This document shows positions 22,601 to 33,292 of a DNA stretch of 64,000 nt, piece after piece. The stretch is from positions 310,001 through 374,000 of the forward strand of contig JAWZYV010006255.1 in the NCBI GenBank assembly GCA_038373885.1, read 5' to 3'. Both the position numbers and the translations under genes were made by a program. Under the pieces are notes generated by a model that searched no databases, was not told the DNA's origin, and saw only the letters and a program-made list of their open reading frames with translations. Source of the DNA: Cheiracanthium punctorium. Lineage: Eukaryota > Arthropoda > Arachnida > Araneae > Cheiracanthiidae. The first letter of the stretch is position 1; each line of letters begins with the position of its first letter.

Positions 22601-23355
22601 CATCGAATTAAACAAATTCTTCGATGCCAAGCCTATGAAACCAAAATCTGGAAGGCCAATATTGGACATAATAGGTAATTGTAACGAAGCTGTGAAAAAT
22701 TTAATGTTTAAAAATTGAGCTTAATACCTTTGTACAATTAATTCTAGTTTAATCAGTACAAAGCAAGCTTGCCAGTAATCTACGAAGACAGCGGGATTAA
22801 TTGTCAGAAGGTGACTCACGAAAGGGCATGGACCCCAAGTGCCCCTACATAACTGCTAACATCTACTGAATATAATTAACCATTTTTCCAAACAGTAATT
22901 TCTCTTTTTAAATATTGGAAAACTTTACCCGAAAGTTCGTTATTATTCTGAGAAATATAGCGTCTGAGAAAAATGATTAATTCCGTAGATGTTGGCAGCT
23001 AAGCCGATGCGTTAATGATTGTAAACCTTCTGCTCCTCTCCTTAAAACTCTCAGCAATTTCGTAAATTCTTTCTGTTCTTCAGTGAAATTAAAGTTAACA
23101 ACCACTTTTTTCGAGAAGCACTATAGATAAGTTTTAATATATAACTAACGGTTTTTAACTTTTTTAAGATTAAAAATTGCCTAACACAAAAAGATTTAAT
23201 AATGCCTAAGAATCAGCATTTCTCAATTAATAATGCACTTCGACCATTTATGAAAGAAGGAAACAGAATCAGGTCACATGAGCGAAACTACAGTAATAAA
23301 CAAGTAAGGTATTTTTTTAAAAAATTAAAGTCAATTCCTACTTAGGTCAACAAAT
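22601..23355. other. unassigned AT-rich stretch
   Basis: No terminal repeats or coding motifs seen. A 67-codon minus frame covering 22466-22669 overlaps the GGTGCTGAC fragment and has no known domain. Confidence 0.4.
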
Positions 23356-23359
23356 AAAA

Positions 23360-23860
23360 ATTGGCGAGGTATCGCCAAATTTGTCGTCAAAAATAATATC
23401 GCATTTCGAATAACTCTAAAACTTGTGCCTTCCTCAAGAATTACGTTAAAATTTGGCGATATTTCGGCAAAACTCGCTAAGGTCAACGAAAAATGGCGAT
23501 TTTTTGAGCATGGCCAAACAATGACTGACTATCGCCTAATTTGCGATATTTTGGCGAAACTCGCCAAGATCGATGACAAATGGCGAGATTTTGGGCATGG
23601 ACCAAACAATGACTGACAAGAGATGTAATATATTGAAGATGTCCATAGATATTAATCTATTGAAATTCTTTTGGATCGTCCTTTAAATAAACTCCCCAGT
23701 AGATTGGAACCAAAAATCGAGATGCACAACTAGATGTTATAACTATTTTGAAATTTCAGCAGTCTACGACTAAATAGTTTTTGAGATTTGAGAGTAAAAT
23801 ACATACACACGTGCGGAAGTCGCCAAGCTTGGTGACTTTTGGCGTAATTCTAGAGGGAGC
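23360..23860 (+). repeat. TGGCGA-rich repeat with 87-bp internal duplication
   Basis: The block TTGGCGATATTTCGGCAAAA and the one at about 23537 (GCGATATTTTGGCGAAAC) start two ~87-bp units, each ending AAACAATGACTGA. The flanks share the CGTGCGGAAGTCGCCAAGCT module with 3238-3560 in the opposite orientation. The 63-codon frame at 23425-23616 is periodic only because 87 is a multiple of three. Confidence 0.55.
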
Positions 23861-24370
23861 CACGTGACCGTGGTTGGACCATCACCTAACTATATGGTAG
23901 GACGGTATTGTACTTGAAATGGATGAATGTCCCTAAAATTGCCATTGACCGTAAAGTGTTGGAAATCTTTTGAGTGTTCCTGTAGCAGCACTATAAATAA
24001 CAAAGACACTTTCTTCGATGGAAAAATTCATTTTGTAACCCATAACAGCATATATCACTTGTGAGTCGTTTGAAGTAGCCTAATACCTCTAAAATATGCT
24101 TTAATGAATTTCTGCCCATAGAGCGTAATGTATTGAAAATCTTTTGGGCGGCCCTGTAGATAAACTATCTAGTTGAATGGGACCGAAATGGCGGGTGCAC
24201 AACTAGATGTGACAACAATCCTGAATATAAAGTTTCAACATTCTACGTCTAATAACTTTTGAGATATGCGAGTTTAATGAATTTCGGTCCATAGAGCGTA
24301 ATGTATTTCGAATCTTTTGGGCGGTCCTGTAGATAAATTATCCAGTCGATTCGAACCAAAACTGTATTAA
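23636..24370 (+). repeat. ~172-bp repeat, several head-to-tail units
   Basis: CCATAGAGCGTAATGTATT starts units at about 24116 and 24289 (spacing 173). Diverged units precede at about 23645 and 23945. Each carries a CTTTTGGGCGGTCCTGTAGA-like block, then GCACAACTAGATGT, then TTTTGAGAT. This is the best-preserved tandem stretch of the family in the window and partly interleaves with the TGGCGA repeat. Confidence 0.6.
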
Positions 24371-25360
24371 CATCCAATGACATGCACTAAAAGTCTAAAA
24401 AAATTTACTTGAACTTGAGTGGATGAATAAAATAGTATGTTATTAACGATTGAAAAATTGTACAAGATAAATATAGGGAGAGTGTGAGCTAATAATAGGA
24501 ATTGAAAAAATAACAAAGAATAATTGCATAACTTCGACAAAAAAATGAAGTATTGTTGAAAACATGCCTTACAACTCTGTACACTACAATATAAGTCATC
24601 CATTTCCCTATTTATAATTTGAAATAGAGTTTGAGCAGCCCTTTCTAGCAGAAAAAGCTTTTTAAACTGCAGTACAGGGCGTTTAGATTACAGGGGGATT
24701 TTAGAGTACAGGGCGTTTAGATAACAATCATTTCTCATTAAAGCAGATTTCACAATTCTTCCTTTTCCCTCATTTGGAAAGACTGAATGGGTTTATTTAA
24801 TGAAGGCAATTGTAATCATTTTCCAACTGATGAAGCTCTCCGCGATATTCCGAATATCACAGATGTATATATGTACGTTCATTATATTTCACCCGGTGAA
24901 CTTTGAATCGAAAATGAACGGAGGTATGATACTAAATTAGGCTGTCTTGCAATCGCAAATTGCATTATGCAAGTACGAGTTAACATGCAGTCAGCATGAG
25001 ATCTGTGGAATTGAATTTCGATACACGAATTGAATTTAGCGAAGTCGTACAACGGCAGTGTAGTTTAACTCAAAGACAGTAAATACGGCGGAAACAAGAG
25101 ATTGCAGGAGCTTAATAATTTTTACTTTTATTAATACTATTATTATTTTTAATAAAAGTGGTTGATTATGTTCCGTAAAAGTTGACTGTTAGGCATTAAA
25201 AATAATCATTCAGTTTGTCAGTCTCTTCTAATTACATTTTATTTATTTTTTACATTCTCTGAATGATATTTGGCACTGCTCTTGAATTATATATAATCTC
25301 AACAACATTTATCAATGGCATTCTGTGAGGCAGACGAGAGGAAATTCTTTTCTCGGGGGT
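24371..25360. other. unassigned AT-rich stretch
   Basis: A small direct repeat (TACAGGGCGTTTAGAT at 24673 and 24709, period ~36) is the only structure seen. Confidence 0.4.
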
Positions 25361-25362
25361 TT

Positions 25363-26200
25363 CGTATAATTCAAAGTTTCCACCGGTATTAATTTATATC
25401 CCAGCATCAAGAAAACGCAAACACTGTTTACGTGGACCACAGGAAATCTGACGTAACATATTTATGAAGGAAATTGAGCCGAAGCTCAAGGAATTAAGTC
25501 ACTTTAAAGTATCTTTTTGGCATTGTCCTTTGAGACCAATCCATGAGTTATTCTATATGCTCTTGTAAAAATGATGGAGTTGTTACATGTAATATTTTTG
25601 GCTGATAGGATTATTTTTATAAAGTTAGTAAGCTATATGCTTATTCTGTCTTTTATTAAAGGTTCTAAAATGCGTTAATTGTTTCATGTGATCATGCAAT
25701 GTATCCATTATTTCTACTCATATACAATATATTCGGTGGGATATATCGCATAGAAATAGAAATCAGTAGCATATGTTTCGTATAATTGAAAGTTTCTACC
25801 GGTATTAATATCTTTAAAGCCCGGCATTAAGAAAACGCAAAAATTGTTTACGTAGACCACAGGAAATCTGACGTAACATATTTATGAAGGAAATTAAGCC
25901 CAAGCTCAAGGAATTAAGTCACTTTTAAGTATCTTTTTGTCATTGTCTTTTGAGAACAATCCATGAGTTATTCTATATGCTCTTGTAAAAACGATGCAGT
26001 TGTTACATGTAATATTTTTGCTGGTAGGATCATTTTTATGAAGTTTAGTAACATATATACTTATTCTGTCTTTTATTGAAGGTTCTAAAATGCGTTAATT
26101 GTTTTATGTGGTCATGCAATGTATCCATTAATTCTACTCATATGCATTATATTCGGTGGTATATATGGCATAGAAATACAAATCAGTAGCATATGTTTTA
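25363..26200 (+). repeat. ~414-bp tandem duplication, two units
   Basis: The unit starting CGTATAATTCAAAGTTTCCA at 25363 is repeated at 25776 with about 90% identity by eye. Long shared blocks: ACAGGAAATCTGACGTAACA, CCATGAGTTATTCTATATGC and AAAATGCGTTAATTGTTT. Neither unit contains an ORF of note. Divergence is spread evenly, so it is not a very recent assembly duplication. Confidence 0.8.
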
Positions 26201-29200
26201 TGAAAATCTACGCGTATTTATGGTAGCTAGAGCACGGAAGACTGATCAGTGAACCTATAACCATAAACTCCATATGGACCGATGGACACCGTAAATCATA
26301 ATCATTTTTCATTTTCGTCCGGAATTTTTCAAAATTTTCATTTGAGATACCGAAGGAGTACCTTCCTATGTCATGCACAGATAATTTGTAACACGTCTTA
26401 CACCTAACACGATGTAAGTAATAAAGTTATGGATTCTTCTGGCGGGATTGATGCGTTCCTTAAATACACCAATGTTTACGAGAATGAAGTTATGCAAACG
26501 CAGTCTTTTAAAAACCTCTTAAAAAGGTTTCATATTATTTAGATCCATCTTAAAAAGAAACTTTCTCCATTAACCGCATAGTTAAATTGCACATTTTATG
26601 AATGATAAGCGAAAGAAGGGGATGTCTTTGGACAGAAAATATAACAATACTACTCAAACTTACTGCGCGGCGAACATTAAAAGGTAATGGATCCATTTAA
26701 TGATACTTCTTCTCAGAATCTGCATGGTCTGGATGTGAAAAAATGTGTGTCTCTATTGTGTTCCTTAAGGCAAGTGTACATCATTCCAGAAGCTAACTTG
26801 GGAATATACTAATAACGGCCTTTATTACATCATGTTTATGATGTGAATGTTGTAAAAACAGAAAAAAAATACTGTAGATAACTAATCAATAACTCTTTTG
26901 TAATCTGTATACTTGTTGAATGTTTTGCACAAAAAAGTTATTTCAAACTCTATTTAGCGATTCATTACTGTATGAAAGAATGTAGAATCCACATGTTCAA
27001 GATAGACTTTCTTACTAATCATTATTTTATATAAGCTTATTTTCATAGTTATCAGAAATGTATTTTCCTTTATGAAAAACCAATTTTCAAGTGCCCTCAG
27101 ATATATTTTTAATCATTGGTTCTACCTTGATATACATGTAGAAAACTACATACGGTCAGTAGCCATTTGAGTGGTAAGCATTCAGCGGCTCCAGTGGCGC
27201 AAAAATCGTAAAAACGAAAGAAATGAAAATCTTTTATCGTAAAATAATATAATTGTCTCAATGCATAAAAAAAGAATATTCTAAGAAATAAAAGCAATTT
27301 TCATGTATTTTGAAGGACTTTTTCTAATGAAAAATTATATAGTTACTGTTGCAGAAAATATTTTAACTCAACTGGTAGTTATTAGTGTCAGCAATCATGT
27401 TGTGAAACATTTTTGTATGATAAAATTTTATCAAGGTGCTCTGCAAAATAACTGAGATAACATATCGCTCATGCTTTAGGAATCAGATGACAAAATGAAA
27501 CAGTTGTCCACACAATGTGATGTTATTATAGATCATAACCAGAAAGACAAAAGTTTATCCAGAAGAAGCACTTTCAAGGAGAACAGGTTTGTTTGCAAAG
27601 CACTGTTTACATTCTCTTTCATCTCAAATAACGCTGACATAGTTTAGTGTTATTTTGAAATTTCGTAAAGATAGAATTACTAATCTCACTTATATGAATA
27701 AAAGAAATATTTGATTCCTTCTTTACCAAACGGGTAAGCAGATCCCGTTCAACCTATAAATTTTATAATTATTTCATGAACGGCAATTGCGTCTTTTCAT
27801 TAAATTCGGCTTTTATGATGGCACCTAAAATTTGTAATAACCCTAACCTAAACAAAATTTAATAAAAAATACTATTATATTAAATATGAAATAAGTATTA
27901 AAAAAGAAAACATTTTTAGTAAAATGAGCCCAATAATTTGGTCAACTTTGTACTAAATATAAAGAACAGCAAGGCATGGGGCAGACGAGGTGGCCACCAA
28001 CAACCTTGTCAACTAGTGTTACATCAAACAATCTGAGCTCCTTGTTATCAATTTAAGAAAGCGAAAGAAGAAACAAGTTTTGTGCAAAAAATGGTAAGAT
28101 TCTAACCGCTCCCCTTCCCTTCCCAACACATACACACACACAGTCCCCGTGGAACTTATAAAATTTCCCATTTTAAACTATCTTATCTATTAAGTACACA
28201 ATATTTTTTTTAATAAAGTTAATACTTTATACTAGTTAAGAAAGCTCATTTTTCAAAATTTTCGTAATGTGTTCTTTTTTCTTCTCCCTTATAATAAAGG
28301 AATTACACTTATGTGTAAGAAAGGTAATTTGTTTCTGGAAAAAAGCTTCGGTTCCCGAATTCACTTTATGCCATATATATACAATACACAGCTGCCTACT
28401 CGTACTGTATTTTCGGAAGGCTATTTATTAATAGTGGTGTGTAATCTTCCAGAAAAACCGTACACGTTGACACTTGTGAATATCAGCTAAAGTAATATGT
28501 TCAATTATTTATTGCAAATCAAGAGATTTACAACACGTGTACATTTTTCAAAGTATAAAAAAAAAACCATCTACGCTGTTCTTCATATTTAAGTTTATTC
28601 CGTATAAAACTCGATGATATTGAACCACTTATAGTACAAAAAGAAATAAATTATAGATTGTAAAAGCTAAAGAATCACGATTTTATAACAGTAGAGATGT
28701 AAAGTAAAAAATAATCATTAAACATAGGAGCTTTGTTCAACTGTAATATTATGTCCCCGAATTCGGTACAGCTTTATTTTTGAATTAAATTTCGTAAAGA
28801 ATTCCTTTCTTTCTTTTTTTTTTTTCTCCAACATCGTTTTCAGTTATATGATTATTTTAAAACACGCTTACATGAGATTTACGCAGGAACTAGACCACAT
28901 GATAATTATTCAAAATGTAAACCTCAAACACGTGATAAATATTTAAAAAATTTGAAGAAATTAAGGTATGCCAACCAGTCGATTTAAATTTCGAAATGCT
29001 TTAGAAGTAATTAAGAAAATCCTGGGGGTAAAGGCGTCATGGTTGCCATGCTTGGCGATTTTCGATCACATAATGTGATTTGGGTTCTTGATTCCACCCA
29101 ACAGACACTTGGACAGTAATTGGTTAATCTTGAGCAGTCACTTTAATCCGAAACATCGTCTGTGCGCAGCAACAGAGGTACGATTAATTGTTTTAGGTAG

Positions 29201-29246
29201 CGCGGTAAAGAATTTTACAAAAAAATGTCCTAATTTTAGCGTTCTG
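26201..29246. other. unassigned AT-rich stretch
   Basis: Three kilobases without recognised repeats, terminal repeats or protein motifs. Around 29038-29062 GGTTGCCATGCTTGGCGATT weakly echoes the Helitron internal block GGTTGCCATGTGTGGCGATT at 63523. Small open frames (for example 28269-28490) have no identifiable domain. Confidence 0.4.
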
Positions 29247-29695
29247 CCACTGCCTCCTAGATACAGAAAGCCTGAGCGCTGAAGCTTTGACGTCATCATT
29301 AGGCCTTCAAGTAATGACGTAACCACACTTTCATTCTCATAAAGTAAAACTATTTCAGATTTATGGTGAATGCTACAAATATTAAAAAGTACCTTAAGTT
29401 AAAGATAAAAATTAAAATACGTTCGTGACACAAAACAATTCACTGTGATTTCCTCCCTTATTACATTAGATAATTTGTTACAGTTAAAAACTGCTATTTT
29501 TTGTAAAATTAATTTTTCTATCTCAATTCATTAAAATGTTGTTATAAGAGAGTAAATTCACCAGAAATTTCAAATAGTTTTACTTTATGAAATTTAATCT
29601 GTGATGACGTCACCTTTAGAAGGCCAACAGATGACGTAAAAGCTTGGTGACGTAGCAGTGCTTAGGCTTTCTTTATCTAGGAGGCAGTGGTTCTG
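29241..29695 (-). mobile_element. CCTCCTAG palindromic MITE, copy B
   Basis: A 444-bp element (about 29247-29690) with ends CCACTGCCTCCTAGATACAG and CTTTATCTAGGAGGCAGTGG. It is flanked by TTCTG on both sides (29242-29246 and 29691-29695). Arms carry TTGACGTCATCATTAGGCC on the left and GATGACGTCACC plus GGTGACGTAGC on the right. The interior matches copy A in the same orientation. Non-coding. Confidence 0.65.
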
Positions 29696-31216
29696 CGAGG
29701 CGGGGGAGGAAAGTTGGTGGGTTGACCTGTTTAGCGATTTTGAGCAGGTAGATTGTAAAGTTTGTTAACCTCTTCACCGCCTTGAAAAGAAAAACTTTTC
29801 TTCCCTTTTTCGCTAAAGCTTCCACTGGGAAAACTAACAGAAAACGGCTTGGTACTCAGCCATACAAATGTTGGTTTCCCTGCTCAGCTAATGTCATCCC
29901 CCCTATTCAAATGTCAAGAAATTACACGGCACAACCCACCCACTGTGCACAGAGTGAGCGGGGAGATTCACCCCCAGTTTTTCAAGGAATTCTGTGGTTT
30001 TGAGAGAGGGCGAGGGAGGGGGGGGGGATCATAGGAGGAGCAACTTTCACCCGGGAATAGCTTATGAAGTGTCAAGCATTCGCTGATAAATTTTGTAAGG
30101 CTTTATTGCAATTAAGTGGATTTTTATTGTGCGATTTAAATATTAACGCCGTTTAACCAAAGTTTTTTGATAAATGTGTTGGCCGTGATGAAAATCACGC
30201 GAGATGCAAAAGAAAAAGAAAAAAAAAAAAAAAAATCGAAAATGTTTACTTACAAGTGTACATTTGTAAAAACTATAAACCTGGAAAAGCAATAAATTTT
30301 TAATACTCTTAAGTATATCACGGCTCAGAGGTTATTCGGTGAAATAATATTTTTAAAATCCTTTCTTCCTAGTAGTTCAATAAATTTTACTAATTTAGTA
30401 CGTAATGCACTTTACTGCCTGGAAATATCTGACGGTGTTTATTTTTTTCTCTGGTTAAAAGTTAAGAGACTATTTTAAAGTAATATTCTTCAATGAAATA
30501 AAAATTACAGATTCTCCTTTCCAGGAGAATATTAGGAATCTTAGCCGTAATTAAATAATTAAAAGAGCAATGCGCTCTTTACTTTTAGTTTCGGCTGTAC
30601 GTCAAAGAAGAGCACTTAATATCTTAGAACAGCTTATTCAAAGCTTTTAAACAGTCCCTTGTTCATTGTGCAAGTTTTTCCTATGAAAACCGAGGTCCGG
30701 TATATATAAATATATAATATGCTAATAAGCAAGGCTGTAGCCAGCGGGGGAATCATGGGGATTTAAAATTTAGTCAATGCATTAGTAGCGTTTTACTTAC
30801 GATGACTCTTACTGTAGAGATATTCTATGAAATTTATATGCAGAAACGAACCTTTTTCCTTTAAAAAGATTCTTGTTGTTAAAAAGAAAAACAAGTATGT
30901 GATGAATTAAAAATAACAATAATTATCCCCAAACCATAGTGGTAAATCTGAGAAAATCAAGTTGTAGTCAAATTAACAAATTCGTTGCTGTGTATAAATA
31001 GCTCGCTGAAATTAAATTATTCTCCGTTGAGCGAAGTTTCTTAATAGCTCAGCCCCATTATATATGGCCTAGCACCAGAGGCAAGGGCTTACCGTAAGCC
31101 CTAACATTCCCCGCAATGGGGGGGGGAGCCTCAAAGCTGAACGGGACCTCCAAAGTTTCACCTCTGTATTTTTAAGAGTGAAATTTAGATTTTTTTCTTA
31201 AATAATTACCCCCCCC
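29696..31216. other. unassigned stretch with G-rich patches
   Basis: Holds TTAACCTCTTCACC at 29766, a possible lone piggyBac-type end, and G runs at 30018-30028 and 31120-31128. GCTGTAGCCAGCGGGGG near 30744 and CACCAGAGGCAAGGGCTTACC near 31074 look like edges of hAT-type MITEs without partners. Confidence 0.3.
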
Positions 31217-31409
31217 CCTTAACTCAGAGCCTTATTATCCCATGGGCAAATCGGGACTTTGCCCAGGGTCCCCAATTTCAAATATTTTTCTGAAATATAT
31301 TTTTTATATCAAAATTTTATGAAAAATAAAACAAATTTCATAGATGGGGGCCCCCAAATTCTCCAATGCCCGGGGCCCCCGTTGGTCATAATCAGGCTCT
31401 GCCTTAACT
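31217..31409. mobile_element. hAT-type MITE with 8-bp TSD
   Basis: A 177-bp element (31225-31401) begins CAGAGCCTTATTATCCC and ends GTCATAATCAGGCTCTG. It is flanked by the identical 8-mer CCTTAACT (31217-31224 and 31402-31409). GC-rich blocks (GGGCCCCC) lie near the right end. A truncated relative is at 9535-9602. Confidence 0.75.
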
Positions 31410-31880
31410 TGTTTCTTCTGTAATCTTCTGCAGTTTTCCTTAACTTGTTTATAGTCTGCTTTTACTTTTGCAATACTGAGTCCATGAGTCATTCCATTTT
31501 AATTCAAATAGTAATTGCCTTCGATCACCACTACATCCTCTCCCCCCCCCCCAAGTACAAAAAAAGAAAAAAATACAGAAGCCCACAAAAACCTGTGTGT
31601 ATTTACTATATACATTACTTCACTTATAATAGTAAAGGTTACTCCCATTTGTATATAATGCAAATAATTATCTTAACCAAGAATAAAAATATTTCAAGTG
31701 CACCCAAAGCGATGTGATGATTATGGTTTGTACTAATGTAAACCAAAACTTTTATTGCCACGACTCCAAAAATTTAGAAAAGTTGCGCTCAAAAAACGTA
31801 ATAAAATCCACCCTGTTGTTTTCAGTGGAAATGTTTCATAATTATGTAAAAAAAAAAAAAAAATGTAGAAAAAATAATAC
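31410..31880. other. unassigned AT-rich stretch
   Basis: A C-run near 31541-31551 and A-rich sequence. The 85-90-codon frames here (31445-31971) are low complexity and run into the next MITE. Confidence 0.4.
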
Positions 31881-32146
31881 ACGCTACACAGTGGCGGATC
31901 CAGAAAGTCTGTTTTGGGAGGGACTAAATTTTGAAAAAAGCTTATTTAACCCGAAACAAAATGTACAATAAAGCAAAATTTTAGTCTAAACCAATGTAAA
32001 AACTTTTGGGAGGGGCTAAATGATTAAAAAAGATCACTTTACATACTCAATGTGCATAATGAAGCAGAATGTTACCCTTTAGCAATCTCTTTTGGGGGGG
32101 GCTGAAGTCCCCTATCCCCTCCCCTGAATCCGCTACTGACGCTACA
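31881..32146. mobile_element. hAT-type MITE CAGTGGCGGATCC with 8-bp TSD
   Basis: A 250-bp element (31889-32138) starts CAGTGGCGGATCCAG and ends CTGAATCCGCTACTG. It is flanked by the identical 8-mer ACGCTACA (31881-31888 and 32139-32146). The interior (TTTTGGGAGGGGCTAAAT, CCCTTTAGCAATCTCTTTTG) is shared with the degraded copy at 41890-42376. Non-coding. Confidence 0.8.
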
Positions 32147-32309
32147 TAAAAATCAGAAAATTGCCCATTCTCCGAATTTCAAAATTTGTTTGGAATTTTT
32201 AAGTTAGAAAATGGTTTTATTTGGATAATAAAAATAATAGCCACATGTAGATCATTCTCAGTTGTATTAATTCGTAATTTTGGGGATTTTCAGAAAAAAA
32301 ATATAATAA

Positions 32310-33292
32310 ATTTTTTTATTTTTCAGTTCTTCTGGAATGTCCTTCCTACTAATTCACTATGTTCCGTAAACGTCAGTTTTTCGGGTTTTAAGTATTTCTG
32401 CTAAAGAGGGAGAATTATAAAAATTGTCTATTGTTACAGTAGCCCTTTTCTAAATATCTGTCCAGTAAGGTCATTACGGCCTTTACACCAGTTCCGTTTT
32501 GTTTGTATCCTGGCTAGTATTTCGTCTTTTTTCCGGTGTATATCATCAAATTCGAAACGTATCCAGACGATTATTCACAGAGCACGAAAAAATTTATCCC
32601 GAATCCTGCTCGTTTAGACGGTATAATTTCCACCCGAGCCTTCCTTTGAAAATCAGAAGAGATTCATCAATTGATAAATCTCTCTCAGGTGTGTAACATT
32701 TCTGAAAATTTTTTACAATAATATGCATTACTGTTTCGATTTTTTAAAGTGGATTATTCTGGTTTTCTTCATCCACGTAGCTCTCATTATCACAAAAGTG
32801 CAAAAATTTCATGATCAGGCTAAACCTTTTTTCTCTCATATTTTTGACAAAGTAAGGCGTTTCCAAAACTGGAATTTTCGACAAGTACAGGGACTCTCGG
32901 GGTTTTTCCTGAAATCCCTCTAGAATCAGCAACGATAAAAACAGCAGCATTTCCTTTTTATCAGTGTTTGCCCATTCTGTGCATCTTGATTTTGGAGTAA
33001 CATTGTGAGTATTGAAATACTGCAAAGCAAACAAATTCGTTTGTTCCACGATTTGTTCAAGAACAGCATCATCAAATAATTTTGAGAAAAACTGTAGAGG
33101 ATCGGTTGGGTTGTCAATTTGAAATAAAATACCGGGTGACTCTGTGAAATGAAATCGAGGCGGGGCTGGTAACGGAGAATTAATATCTAATTTACACCAA
33201 TTATGAACAGATGAGATATCCACAGAATCACTATCACTACTAGAATCAGTCTCAAAAAAATAATCAGATACGCTGTCACTGACGCACATCAT
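32310..33292 (-). pseudogene. piggyBac transposase pseudogene (DDE_Tnp_1_7 type)
   Basis: The minus-strand frame 32744-33292 (182 codons from an ATG) has an acidic Ser/Asp-rich N-terminus at residues 1-30, then a transposase region with LFDDAVLEQIVEQTNLFALQ, a WANTDKKE block, EGFQEKP and MKFLHFCDNES, all typical of piggyBac proteins. After a break the similarity resumes in other frames toward lower coordinates: LSIDESLLIFKGR (~32640-32675) holds the first catalytic Asp, then FVLCE/SSGY and IYTG follow, then IDNFYNSPSLAEIL (~32390-32430) holds another catalytic Asp, then RKTDVYG and IPEELKNKK near 32315-32345. Several frameshifts and stops separate these pieces and no C-terminal Cys-rich domain is visible. 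Family length is about 550-600 residues, so roughly 320 codons remain. It is an inactive copy. Flanking TTAA-bounded ends were not located. Confidence 0.85.

Noticed and set aside
27838..27856. Telomere-like AACCCTAACCTAA
   Set aside because: Single occurrence, not the arthropod TTAGG type in tandem.
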